Assembly (NCBI RefSeq): GCF_042466415.1
Contig: NZ_JAXHCH010000001.1
Location: 186,001 to 250,000 of the forward strand
Origin: Albirhodobacter sp042466415
GTDB taxonomy: Bacteria > Pseudomonadota > Alphaproteobacteria > Rhodobacterales > Rhodobacteraceae
Direction: 5' to 3'
DNA length: 64,000 nucleotides
This document shows positions 50,727-59,160 of the stretch, piece after piece (the first letter of the stretch is position 1; every line of letters starts with the position of its first letter). The position numbers and the translations under genes were made by a program. The notes beneath the pieces are model-generated. The model was not told the DNA's origin. It was given only the letters and a program-made list of their open reading frames with translations, and did not search any database.

Positions 50727-52241
50727 TTATTGAAGATCCGTCGGCAGCAAGTCGCTGGGGATGTTCTGGAAACAGACAGGCCGCAAGAACCGCCGGATCG
50801 ACATCGTGCCGACAGAGGTTGCGCCAAAGTTGGTCGAGGCCGGATAGGGCCCGCCGTGGACCATCGTATCGCTCACTTCGACGCCCGTGGGGAAGCCGTT
50901 GGCCAAAACACGCCCTGCTTTTCGCTCCAGAACGGGCAAAAGCGACCGCGCGAGATCGGTATCGCCCGCATCAAAATGCAAGGTTACGGTGAGCTGGCCG
51001 ACCAAACTGCGCGCAACCTCCGCCATCTCGCGCGCGTCCTGCGCCACAACAACCAAGCCGAGCGGCCCGAACACCTCCTCGGAGAGCGCATGGTTTTTCA
51101 GCCAATCCGCGGCCGAGACTTTAAACAAGAAAGGCTTGGCCTCACGCGGGCCGCAAACGGATGTCAGCAACTCTTGAACACCAGATTGCGCGCCGACCGC
51201 CTGCGCGCCGGTCGTGTAGGCCTGCGCGATCCCATCGGTGAGCATGACTTGACCAGCCGTCTGCGCGAGCGCCGCGCGGGTCGCCTCGATGAACACATCA
51301 GCGGTCTCGCCGCCGATGACAACCGCGATACCCGGGTTGGTACAAAACTGGCCCGCGCCCATCGCGAGCGACGCCGCCCACCCTGCGCCAAGCGCTTCGC
51401 CGCGCGCCCCAACTGCCGCAGGCAAAACAAACATCGGGTTCACCGCACCCAACTCACCAAAGAACGGAATCGGCTCAGGACGTTGCATGCAAAGATCAAA
51501 GAGCGCCCGCCCGCCCGCGAGCGACCCGGTAAAGCCGACCGCTTTGATCAAAGGATGCTGCACAAGCGCCTGACCGACGGCGCGCGTGCCGCCTTGCACG
51601 ACAGAGAAGACGCCTGGATGCACGCCGCAGCGGTTGATAGCAGCGTGGATCGCTTCGGCCACGATCTCGCCCGTAACAGGATGCGCTCCGTGGCCTTTCA
51701 CAACAACAGGGCACCCCGCAGCAAGCGCCGCGGCCGTGTCACCGCCCGCAGTGGAGAAAGCGAGAGGGAAGTTCGAGGCACCAAAGACAGCAATCGGCCC
51801 GATTGGCCGCTGGATCATGCGCAGATCGGGACGCGGCATCGGCGCACGTTCCGGCATCGCGGCATCAAATCGCCGGTCAAGGTAGTCACCCTTCAAAATA
51901 TGATCCGCGAACAGGCGCAACTGGCCTGTGGTTCGACCGCGCTCACCGTTGAGGCGCGCCTCCGGCAAACCTGTTTCCGCGCAGCCCATTGCGGTGATCT
52001 CCTCGGCGCGCGCCTCGATCTCATCGGCAATCGCGTTCAAGAATGCGGCGCGCTCGGCGCGCGAACTGTAACCGTAGCTCAAAAACGCATCCTCGGCGGC
52101 CTCGGCCGCGCGATCCACCAAATCAGGCGAGCCATTCGAAATCTCGAACGACGGACCGGAGGCGGGCGCCGATTGGAAATGCATTTCGGAAGCGATCCAT
52201 TCGCCGGCGATCAAGTGTTTTCCATGGGGGGTATATGTCAT
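50727..52241 (-). CDS. 2-oxoglutarate semialdehyde (2,5-dioxopentanoate) dehydrogenase
   Basis: This 504-residue aldehyde dehydrogenase begins MTYTPHGKHLIAGEW, as typical 2-oxoglutarate semialdehyde dehydrogenases do. The catalytic Cys300 is in AGQFCTNPG, Glu263 in FGELGAVNP, and the NAD region holds VFGASNFPLAFSTAGGDTAAALAAGCPVVVKGH and GFTGSLAGGRAL. It oxidises 2-oxoglutarate semialdehyde to 2-oxoglutarate with NAD(P)+, the last step of trans-4-hydroxyproline breakdown and also of some pentose and glucarate routes. The island to its right supplies the preceding hydroxyproline steps, so that role is preferred. Confidence 0.9.
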   Translation of the reverse strand: MTYTPHGKHLIAGEWIASEMHFQSAPASGPSFEISNGSPDLVDRAAEAAEDAFLSYGYSSRAERAAFLNAIADEIEARAEEITAMGCAETGLPEARLNGERGRTTGQLRLFADHILKGDYLDRRFDAAMPERAPMPRPDLRMIQRPIGPIAVFGASNFPLAFSTAGGDTAAALAAGCPVVVKGHGAHPVTGEIVAEAIHAAINRCGVHPGVFSVVQGGTRAVGQALVQHPLIKAVGFTGSLAGGRALFDLCMQRPEPIPFFGELGAVNPMFVLPAAVGARGEALGAGWAASLAMGAGQFCTNPGIAVVIGGETADVFIEATRAALAQTAGQVMLTDGIAQAYTTGAQAVGAQSGVQELLTSVCGPREAKPFLFKVSAADWLKNHALSEEVFGPLGLVVVAQDAREMAEVARSLVGQLTVTLHFDAGDTDLARSLLPVLERKAGRVLANGFPTGVEVSDTMVHGGPYPASTNFGATSVGTMSIRRFLRPVCFQNIPSDLLPTDLQ

Positions 52242-52538
52242 CTAGCGGCCTTTCTTCGACGCATGGGCTTTCATCAGGCCCAAAAGTGTTTCACGGTCGC
52301 GGTGGGCGCTTTGGCGCAGGCGACGGCGGTTGCCCGATGGCAGCCCATAGCAGATGCGGCTTCCGTGGCGGGCGCACCGACCGCGTTAGCGGACCCCGTG
52401 GCGACGCGATTTAATCGTGGCCGTGCTTAACGGCTTTTGCGCGTCTTCGCCAGATATTTTTCTTTTATGAAAATTATTGCCAAAAAGAATAAAATCTTTC
52501 AGTGTAGGGACAGGAATCAACAGAGAGGTCAAAATAAG
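52242..52538. other. Regulatory region between ALDH and ABC importer, with possible coding remnant
   Basis: The minus strand from about 52245 to 52395 is open and ends with a protein-like C-terminus (RDRETLLGLMKAHASKKGR, stop just before the dehydrogenase ATG), but no upstream start is present. It may be a remnant of a lost gene. The part from 52440 to 52510 is strongly AT-rich and holds ATTTTTCTTTT (52456-52466) and an AAAGA-N6-TCTTT inverted repeat (52484-52499), the likely promoter and operator zone of the importer. Confidence 0.45.
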
Positions 52539-53345
52539 ATGAAAAACATCACATTCACCGCTGCTTTACTCGCGACGACCTGCGTTGCAGGCGTGGCACA
52601 TGCGGATAAACTGGACGATATCATCTCCTCCGGTACGTTGCGTTGCGCAGTTGTGCTGGATTTCCCGCCGATGGGGATGCGCGATGAGAACAACGAGCCG
52701 ATCGGCTTTGACGTTGATTATTGCAACGATCTGGCAGCGGCCCTTGGCGTCGAAGCAGAGATCGTCGAGACACCCTTCCCAGAGCGTATTCCAGCGCTGA
52801 TGTCGGGCCGCGTGGACGTCGGCGTTGCATCGACGTCCGACACACTGGAGCGCGCGAAAACCGTTGGCTTCTCGGTGCCTTACTTCGCCTTCGACATGGC
52901 CGTGACAGCGAACACAGGCTCGGGCATCACGTCGTTTGAAACGATGAAAGGTCACACGGTTGGCGCCGTTGCGGGCACGTACGAAGCAATTGCGCTTGAA
53001 GCGCAAGTCAAAGAATGGGGCGAGGGTGAGTTCCGTCCGTATCAAACTCAGGCGGATGTCTTCCTCGCGCTGAGCCAAGGGCAGCTTGAGGGCACCGTGT
53101 CGACCTCCACCGTTGCACAAGCGAATGTCAAAACTGGCAACTTCAAAGATATCGAAGTCGTCGGCACCGCGCCGTTTGATATCGACTATGTGGCCCTGTT
53201 CGCGAAGCGCGACGAATACGGTTTCCTGAACTATCTCGATCTGTTCGTGAACCAGCAGACCCGCACAGGCCGTTATGACGAGCTCTATGAAAAATGGGTT
53301 GGTGGCACCGCACCGGATCTAACAGTTCCTAACGTTTACCGTTAA
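52539..53345 (+). CDS. Polar amino-acid ABC transporter substrate-binding protein
   Basis: This 268-residue periplasmic protein has a signal peptide (MKNITFTAALLATTCVAGVAHA) and a family 3 solute-binding fold: LDDIISSGTLRCAVVLDFPP, GFDVDYCNDLAAALGVEAEIVETPFPERIPALMSGRVDVGVASTSDT and TVGAVAGTYEAI. The start at 52539 follows GAGAGG and gives the signal peptide; a longer frame to 52437 is only leader. With two permeases and an ATPase it forms an importer. The surrounding enzymes suggest hydroxyproline or a similar amino acid as substrate. Confidence 0.9.
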   Translation: MKNITFTAALLATTCVAGVAHADKLDDIISSGTLRCAVVLDFPPMGMRDENNEPIGFDVDYCNDLAAALGVEAEIVETPFPERIPALMSGRVDVGVASTSDTLERAKTVGFSVPYFAFDMAVTANTGSGITSFETMKGHTVGAVAGTYEAIALEAQVKEWGEGEFRPYQTQADVFLALSQGQLEGTVSTSTVAQANVKTGNFKDIEVVGTAPFDIDYVALFAKRDEYGFLNYLDLFVNQQTRTGRYDELYEKWVGGTAPDLTVPNVYR

Positions 53346-53364
53346 TCTGGCACCGTAAATCTTA

Positions 53365-53391
53365 GCGGCGCGGGCACACCGCGCCGCTTTT
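53365..53391 (+). terminator. Stem-loop with T run between binding protein and permease genes
   Basis: GCGGCGCGG pairs with CCGCGCCGC over a 5-base loop, followed by TTTT. Such partial terminators behind a binding-protein gene usually keep its expression above that of the membrane parts. Confidence 0.8.
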
Positions 53392-53419
53392 CACGTTTCT
53401 TATCAGGTGCGGAACCCCA

Positions 53420-54085
53420 ATGTTCGATTACACCTTCCAATGGAAGCAAGTCCTCGCGCGGCTTCCTCAGATGCTGGATGGCGCGGTGGTGACGATGGAA
53501 GTCGCCGTCTTGTCGATGATCCTTGGCGTCGCCTTCGCAGTGATGTTGACGGTTTTGCGGCTATCGGGATCAAAACCTCTGGTCGCCATCGCAACGACTT
53601 GGGTCGAAGTAGCCCGCAACACACCCGCTCTGTTCCAGATTTATATGGCGCATTTTGGCGTGGCGAGCTTCGGCATTCATTTCAGCCCGTTCACATCATT
53701 GCTGATCGGGATCACGTTTAACAACGCGGGCTATCTTGCGGAGAACTTCCGCGGCGCGCTGAAGGCCATCCCAGAGACGCAAACCCGCGCCGGCCGTTCG
53801 TTGGGCATGACCCAGCTTCAGGCGTTTCGCCTGATCATCGTGCCGCAAATGTTCCGGATCTCATTCCTACCGATGTCGAACCAGATGGTTTGGGCGATCT
53901 TGATGACCTCATTGGGCGTCACAGTCGGGATGAATGCGGATCTTTACGGGGTTACGCAGGATCTGAACGCGCTAACGTTCCGCACGTTTGAGCTTTTCGC
54001 CGTTGCCGGTGTGATCTTCTATGTCATCACCAAAATCATCACCTTGAGCGCCCGCCTGATTGCGGCGCGCCTGTTCCGGTATTGA
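53420..54085 (+). CDS. Polar amino-acid ABC transporter permease 1
   Basis: This 221-residue His/Glu/Gln/Arg-type permease has about five membrane segments, VEVARNTPALFQIYMAHFG near the middle and the EAA-like loop GYLAENFRGALKAIPETQTRAGRSLGMTQLQAFRLIIVPQ. It precedes the second permease by 12 bases and pairs with it. Confidence 0.9.
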   Translation: MFDYTFQWKQVLARLPQMLDGAVVTMEVAVLSMILGVAFAVMLTVLRLSGSKPLVAIATTWVEVARNTPALFQIYMAHFGVASFGIHFSPFTSLLIGITFNNAGYLAENFRGALKAIPETQTRAGRSLGMTQLQAFRLIIVPQMFRISFLPMSNQMVWAILMTSLGVTVGMNADLYGVTQDLNALTFRTFELFAVAGVIFYVITKIITLSARLIAARLFRY

Positions 54086-54097
54086 GGGAGAACGACC

Positions 54098-54751
54098 ATG
54101 TTTGACACCGCCCTCTCCTCCGCCGATCTTGTGTTCCTCGCCAAAGGTGCGGGCATCACGATCATCGTGACAATCATCTCCGTCGCGATCGGCACCGCCC
54201 TCGGCGTGTTCTTCGGCGTCCTCAGAATGCACTTGGGGCCGGTTGCGGCCGCACCGATTACGTTCTTCCTCGACATCTTCCGCTCGGTTCCGTTGCTCAT
54301 CCAGCTTGTGTTGACCAACGCGTTTCTCGGGATGGTTTTGCAATTGCGCATATCCGGCTTCGCGGTCGCTTGTGTCGTGCTGTCTCTCTACACGGCCGCC
54401 TATTGCGCCGAGATTGTGCGCGGCGGGATCGAGGCCGTGCCAGAGACGACACGCCGCGCATCGCGGTCTTTGGGCCTGACATGGCTGCAAGACATGCGTT
54501 ACATCGTGATGCCGCTGGCGACACGCGTGGCGCTGCCGTCCTGGATCGGGTTGGCACTTGGCGTCATGAAAGACTCCGCGCTCGTTTATGTGGTTCAGGT
54601 CACCGAGCTGCTGAAATCGACGCAAATCCTCATCACGCGCCTGCAAGAGCCACTGTTCTTGTTGCTCATTTGTGGCGCTTTCTACTTCATTATCAGCTTC
54701 CCGCTGGCCCGTCTTGGTGGGTATCTCGAAAAAAGGTGGTCCAATGATTGA
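54098..54751 (+). CDS. Polar amino-acid ABC transporter permease 2
   Basis: This 217-residue permease carries ITFFLDIFRSVPLLIQLVL and the loop AEIVRGGIEAVPETTRRASRSLGLTWLQDMRYIVMPL. It overlaps the ATPase gene by 8 bases (ATGATTGA), so translation is coupled. Together with the preceding permease it would form the heterodimeric channel. Confidence 0.9.
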   Translation: MFDTALSSADLVFLAKGAGITIIVTIISVAIGTALGVFFGVLRMHLGPVAAAPITFFLDIFRSVPLLIQLVLTNAFLGMVLQLRISGFAVACVVLSLYTAAYCAEIVRGGIEAVPETTRRASRSLGLTWLQDMRYIVMPLATRVALPSWIGLALGVMKDSALVYVVQVTELLKSTQILITRLQEPLFLLLICGAFYFIISFPLARLGGYLEKRWSND

Positions 54752-55466
54752 GATCCAAAACGTCCGTAAATCCTTCGGCAAACTTGAAGTCCTCAAGGGG
54801 ATCGATCTCACGGTTGAAAAAGGCGAAGTCGTCACCGTGATTGGCGGATCGGGATCGGGGAAATCGACACTTCTGACCTGTATCAACGGGTTGGAGCCGA
54901 TCGATTCCGGCAAAATCTTTATCGACGGCACCGAAGTGCATGCGAAATCGACAAACCTGAATTCATTGCGCCAGAAGGTCGGCATCGTGTTTCAACAATG
55001 GAATGCGTTCCCGCATCTCACCGTGTTGGAAAACGTCACCCTCGCGCCGCGCAAAGTGTTGGGTATGGGCAAAGCCGAAGCCGAGGAGATCGCGGAGCGT
55101 CAGCTCAAGCATGTCGGTTTGGGCGATAAGCTGACGACCTACCCTTCGCGGCTCTCGGGCGGGCAGCAACAGCGCATGGCGATCGCGCGCGCGTTGGCGA
55201 TGTCGCCGGAATATATGTTGTTTGACGAGGTGACCTCCGCGCTTGACCCGCAGCTTGTCGGCGAGGTCTTGGAGACGCTGAAGATGCTTGCGGAAGAAGG
55301 GATGACGATGATCTTGGTGACGCATGAAATGAGCTTCGCGCGCGATGTTTCCAACCGCGTGGCGTTCTTCCATCAAGGCGTTATGGCCGAAATCGGCGCA
55401 CCCGATCAGCTCTTCGGCGATCCGCAGCATCCCGAGACGCAAAAATTCCTTGCCAGCGTTAGATAA
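54744..55466 (+). CDS. Polar amino-acid ABC transporter ATP-binding protein
   Basis: This 240-residue ATPase of the GlnQ/HisP type has Walker A GGSGSGKST (34-42), GIVFQQWNAFPHLTVLENVTLAP, the signature LSGGQQQRMAIARAL, Walker B YMLFDEVTSALDPQLVGEV and VTHEMSFARDVSNRVAF. The start at 54744 is chosen because it matches the family N-terminus (MIEIQNVRKSFGK) and follows AAAGGTGG; an earlier in-frame start lies within the permease. A strong terminator ends the operon. Confidence 0.93.
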   Translation: MIEIQNVRKSFGKLEVLKGIDLTVEKGEVVTVIGGSGSGKSTLLTCINGLEPIDSGKIFIDGTEVHAKSTNLNSLRQKVGIVFQQWNAFPHLTVLENVTLAPRKVLGMGKAEAEEIAERQLKHVGLGDKLTTYPSRLSGGQQQRMAIARALAMSPEYMLFDEVTSALDPQLVGEVLETLKMLAEEGMTMILVTHEMSFARDVSNRVAFFHQGVMAEIGAPDQLFGDPQHPETQKFLASVR

Positions 55467-55483
55467 GATCCTGACACCAAACT

Positions 55484-55515
55484 AAAAAGGGGCCGGTTCA
55501 TCCGGCCCCTTTTTT
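55484..55515. terminator. Bidirectional Rho-independent terminator
   Basis: GGGGCCGG pairs with CCGGCCCC over a 5-base loop, flanked by A5 on the left and T6 on the right. It stops the importer operon rightward and the convergent reductase gene leftward. Confidence 0.9.
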
Positions 55516-55535
55516 CATTCTAATTCAATCTCGGA

Positions 55536-56570
55536 TCAGCTCAAGGCGGCAAGGCCCTCCGCCTCAAACCGTTCGAGCTGTGCGAATTCGGCTTGGGTCA
55601 AGACGATGCCGCTTTCCTGTGCCGTTTTGCGCGCAGCAAAGCGGCGCTGAGACGGCAGTCGCGCGCCTTGATCCCCGATCGCGGCGAACAAACGCTCGCC
55701 CTCGGCGATCGGATCACGCCCGCTGCGTGCGGAGAACACCGCAGGATCGAGCGCGATGATCAATGCACCGTGACGCGGCAAGAGCGCACTGCTGCCCATG
55801 AAATCGAGAGCTTCCTTGCTCATGAACTCGCCCAACATAGCGCCCGCGAGAAGTTCGATCATCGTGGAGATCGCCGACCCTTTATGCCCGCCGAAGGGCA
55901 GCATCGCGCCTTCCAAAGCTACATCAGGATCGGTTGTCGGGTTGCCATCCTTATCAACCGCCCAACCTTCAGGGATCGGCTTTCCGGCGCGGCGATGCAA
56001 TTCGATCTCACCACGCGCGGCAACGCTTGTCGCGAAATCGTAGACGTAGGGATGTTCGCCCGCGCGCGGATAGCCGAAGGCAAGCGGGTTGGTTCCCAAA
56101 AGACCCTGTTTGCCGCCAGCCGGTGCGACGAAAGAATAGCTCGGGCACATCGACAAAGCCGCGAGCCCGTCATCCGCGAGGGCTTCGACCTCTTGCCACA
56201 GTGCAGAGAAATGCAAGCAGTCGCGGATCACGAGCGCGGCCAGACCCGTCTCGCGAGCCCGCGCGGCAAGAAGCGCCTTCGCCGCCTCAAAGGCGGGATT
56301 CGAAAAGCCGCCTTTCGCGTCAACTTCGATGACCGCCTTACCCGCATCAAAAATCTCAGGAACGGCCAGAGGCTCAACCTTACCAGCCTTGATCACGCGC
56401 ATGCAGCCTTCAACACGGTAGATCCCATGCGATTTGCAATTGTCGCGCTCTGCCGCGGTGATCACCCGCGCCAAACAGTCGGAGGCTTCAGCCCGCAGGC
56501 CGCATAAGTCAAAAATCCGGCGCAAGCGTTGTTGCAGCGCATCAACGGACAGGGTGACGGTATCGGTCAT
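55536..56570 (-). CDS. Malate/lactate-dehydrogenase-like (LDH2) oxidoreductase, probable delta1-pyrroline-2-carboxylate reductase
   Basis: This 344-residue protein belongs to the LDH2/MDG2 family (DpkA, YlbC-like): ERDNCKSHGIYRVEGCMRVIKAGKV with the catalytic-region His, RDCLHFSALWQEVEALADDG, GGKQGLLGTNPLAFGYPR, and LPFGGHKGSAISTMIELLAGAM. DpkA-type members reduce delta1-pyrroline-2-carboxylate and delta1-piperideine-2-carboxylate to L-proline and L-pipecolate with NADPH. Here the substrate would come from the 3-hydroxyproline dehydratases encoded nearby. It shares its promoter side with the XRE-cupin gene, which lies 54 bases upstream in the same direction. Confidence 0.85.
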   Translation of the reverse strand: MTDTVTLSVDALQQRLRRIFDLCGLRAEASDCLARVITAAERDNCKSHGIYRVEGCMRVIKAGKVEPLAVPEIFDAGKAVIEVDAKGGFSNPAFEAAKALLAARARETGLAALVIRDCLHFSALWQEVEALADDGLAALSMCPSYSFVAPAGGKQGLLGTNPLAFGYPRAGEHPYVYDFATSVAARGEIELHRRAGKPIPEGWAVDKDGNPTTDPDVALEGAMLPFGGHKGSAISTMIELLAGAMLGEFMSKEALDFMGSSALLPRHGALIIALDPAVFSARSGRDPIAEGERLFAAIGDQGARLPSQRRFAARKTAQESGIVLTQAEFAQLERFEAEGLAALS

Positions 56571-56624
56571 CTCAGGCTTATCTCCTTTGGAATATTCTAT
56601 CGGACAATAGCCGCTGCAAGCGAC

Positions 56625-57260
56625 CTATTTATCCACGTCTGTATAGGTGCAGGCCCAGAACACTTTGGTTTCAGTGTCATCCAACGCGCGCAAACCATGC
56701 TTCAACGTACTGTCGAAATACGCACAATCTCCGGGTTCCAAGATCACCGGTGCGTAGTGCTCCACGACAAGCTCAACACGCCCGGTCAGAACATACAGGG
56801 TTTCTTCGCCATCGTGCGATTCCAGATCGTTGCGCGTTAGCGGCCCGCGATTCTCGACCTTGGTCACCAGCGGCACGATCTTTTTCTCGGCGAGTGAATT
56901 GCACAGGAACTCATATTCGAAATTCGCCGCACGCACTTTGCGGCCTTCGCCAGCTTTGGTCACGGCCATCCGCGTGGGCGGATTGACCTCGAGATCGGCG
57001 GAAAACAGGCGTTCCATGCCGATATCATAGGCGCGCGCGATCCTGACGAGGTTCTCATAGCTGGGTGAAACCCGCCCGTTTTCGATTTTATGGATGGTCG
57101 ACAAGGCAAGGCCGGTGCGTTGCGCCGCGGCTTCAAGCGTCAAGCCACAGTTTTGGCGCACGGTCTTCATCCGCGTCCCAAGTTCGGCGCGCAGCTTCTG
57201 ACGTTCGGCCTCCCAATCATCCGAAGGCGGATCAGCAAGATAATTTTCTATTTCCGACAT
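56625..57260 (-). CDS. XRE-family regulator with cupin domain, probable regulator of the hydroxyproline island
   Basis: This 211-residue protein has a helix-turn-helix at about 28-85 (LGTRMKTVRQNCGLTLEAAAQRTGLALSTIHKIENGRVSPSYENL) and a cupin barrel at about 140-205 (SHDGEETLYVLTGRVELVVEHY, LEPGDCAYFDSTLKHGLRAL). It is divergent from the aconitase X operon and in the centre of the island. The 11-base motif ATTTTTCTTTT occurs just upstream of its start and also upstream of the ABC importer, a possible shared operator. Confidence 0.9.
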   Translation of the reverse strand: MSEIENYLADPPSDDWEAERQKLRAELGTRMKTVRQNCGLTLEAAAQRTGLALSTIHKIENGRVSPSYENLVRIARAYDIGMERLFSADLEVNPPTRMAVTKAGEGRKVRAANFEYEFLCNSLAEKKIVPLVTKVENRGPLTRNDLESHDGEETLYVLTGRVELVVEHYAPVILEPGDCAYFDSTLKHGLRALDDTETKVFWACTYTDVDK

Positions 57261-57261
57261 A

Positions 57262-57272
57262 ATTTTTCTTTT
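57262..57272. promoter_or_regulatory. AT-rich 11-mer shared with the importer promoter region
   Basis: ATTTTTCTTTT is identical to 52456-52466. It begins 2 bases before the XRE-cupin start codon on the divergent side and lies in the control region of both the regulator and the aconitase X operon. Confidence 0.35.
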
Positions 57273-57426
57273 CTTACCAGTTCTGATTGTTTAAGCATAT
57301 ATTTGAGTTGAGTGCAAGAATATCAGTCGCGCCACACTTGGGTAGATCTCAAATGTCGGGTTTTTGGTCACATGAGATCAAAAAATCGACGACCCGCACG
57401 CGCAAAACACCGGCAAGGGGAAAACA

Positions 57427-59103
57427 ATGGCGAAGATAATCGTTCCGGCCGCGGTCGAAGGGCCCATCGTGGTTTGCACAGAAGGCTTGAGCTTTTGGGG
57501 CGGGGTCGACGCGCTCACGGGCAAGATCATCGATGCGCACCATCCCCTCCACGGGCAGTCGATCGCGGGCAAAATCGTGATGATGCCGACCAGCCGTGGA
57601 TCCTGCACAGGCAGCGGCGTTTTACTGGGGCTCTCATTCGCGCAGGCAGCGCCGCGCGCGCTCATCTTCCGCGAGAATGAAGATATTTTGACCTTGGGCG
57701 CGATGGTCGCGGCGCAAATGTTTGAAAAATCGATCGCCGTGATCCGGCTTGATGCCACCGAATATGACTTACTCGCACAGCAAGAGGCCGCCGCAATCAC
57801 GCCTTCGCGCCTCACCGCGGGGCCGGTTGCTTGGGATCTGGAGGCCGTGACGGCAGAGGCCTTGGAGCTAAGCGAGACCGACCGCGAGATGCTCTCGGGG
57901 GCGCAAGGCGCGCCGCGGCAACTCGCGATGAAAATCGTCACCACGATGGCCGCTGCGCAGGGCGCGACGAAATTGATTGATGTCACCCGCGTTCATATCG
58001 ACGGCTGCATCTACGCGAGCGATGCGTTCGTGACTTTCGCCCGCAAGATGGCCGATATGGGCGCGAGAGTGCGTATTCCGACAACGATGAATGCTATTTC
58101 GGTTGATCATGCGAACTGGCGCAGTCAAGGCGTGCCGGATTCGTTTGGTCTCCCTGCGAGCACCCTTGCCGATGCCTATGTGGAAATGGGCGCCGCGCCG
58201 AGTTTCACCTGCGCGCCTTATCTGCTGGATGACCAGCCGGTGAAAGGCGAGGATATCGCTTGGGCCGAGAGCAATGCGGTGATCTACGCGAATAGCGTTT
58301 TGGGGGCACGCACTGTCAAACATGCTGATTTCATGGATTTGTGCATCGCGCTGACAGGTCGCGCGCCACAATCGGGCGTTTATCTGACTGACAACCGTGC
58401 GCCGCGCCGCGTTATTGATGTGACGGTGCCTGACGGGATCGATGATGCGTTCTGGCCAATGCTGGGATGGCTCGTGGGCAAACTCGCCTCTGATCGCATC
58501 CCCTTGATCCGCGGGCTTGAGGTAACCACGCCCTCAGATGATGATCTCAAGGCCCTGTGCGCCGCCTACGGGACGACATCGGCCTCGCCTATGCTGCATA
58601 TCGCGGGCGTCACACCCGAGGCGGATCTGCCCGTGGCAACCGACGCGGATCATCTCGAAATTACGGCAAACGACTTCGCGCAGGTCTGGGCGGAGTTCAA
58701 TAAAGGCGATGCGAAGGTCGATCTGGTCGCCTTGGGCAGCCCACATTTCTCGCAAACCGAATGCGAGGCTTTCGCCGCGTTGATCGCGGGAAAAACAGTG
58801 CATGCGGATGTCACCGCGATCATCACCTTGGGGCGCGGCACCCTTGCTAAAATTCGATCGAATGGCACAGCGGCGATCTTGGAAGCTGCGGGTGTGACCA
58901 TCGTCCCCGATATTTGCTGGTGCTCGATCTCAGAGCCCGTCTTCCCGCCGAGCGCTAAAGTCTTGATGACCAATTCTGGCAAATACGCCCATTACGCGCC
59001 GGGCCTGAGCAATCGCGCCGTGCGGTTCGGCTCACTCGCGCAATGCATGGAAACCGCCCTCTCCGGCACGGCAACCGCCGCGCCGCCCGCGTGGATCGGC
59101 TGA
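57427..59103 (+). CDS. Fused aconitase X, probable cis-3-hydroxy-L-proline dehydratase
   Basis: This 558-residue protein joins the aconitase X small-subunit domain (DUF126, residues 1-135, with SRGSCTGSGVLLGLSF holding the swivelling active-site serine region) to the large-subunit domain (DUF521, from about 145, with TRVHIDGCIYASDAFVTFARKMADMGARV, FTCAPYLL and PDICWCSISEPVFP). The cysteines in these parts are candidates for the iron-sulfur ligands. Fused bacterial aconitase X proteins of this type dehydrate cis-3-hydroxy-L-proline to delta1-pyrroline-2-carboxylate. The reductase gene at 55536 would use that product. It leads a four-gene operon. Confidence 0.88.
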   Translation: MAKIIVPAAVEGPIVVCTEGLSFWGGVDALTGKIIDAHHPLHGQSIAGKIVMMPTSRGSCTGSGVLLGLSFAQAAPRALIFRENEDILTLGAMVAAQMFEKSIAVIRLDATEYDLLAQQEAAAITPSRLTAGPVAWDLEAVTAEALELSETDREMLSGAQGAPRQLAMKIVTTMAAAQGATKLIDVTRVHIDGCIYASDAFVTFARKMADMGARVRIPTTMNAISVDHANWRSQGVPDSFGLPASTLADAYVEMGAAPSFTCAPYLLDDQPVKGEDIAWAESNAVIYANSVLGARTVKHADFMDLCIALTGRAPQSGVYLTDNRAPRRVIDVTVPDGIDDAFWPMLGWLVGKLASDRIPLIRGLEVTTPSDDDLKALCAAYGTTSASPMLHIAGVTPEADLPVATDADHLEITANDFAQVWAEFNKGDAKVDLVALGSPHFSQTECEAFAALIAGKTVHADVTAIITLGRGTLAKIRSNGTAAILEAAGVTIVPDICWCSISEPVFPPSAKVLMTNSGKYAHYAPGLSNRAVRFGSLAQCMETALSGTATAAPPAWIG

Positions 59104-59160
59104 TCCGTCCACGCCCGCAGATACGTCCGAAACCAACGCCCCATTTTAACGGAGACACTC

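Noticed and set aside
50676..52430. A 584-codon open frame on the plus strand opposite the aldehyde dehydrogenase
   Set aside because: It is an antisense shadow in GC-rich DNA: Arg-rich, without domains, and the minus strand carries a complete aldehyde dehydrogenase with catalytic residues.
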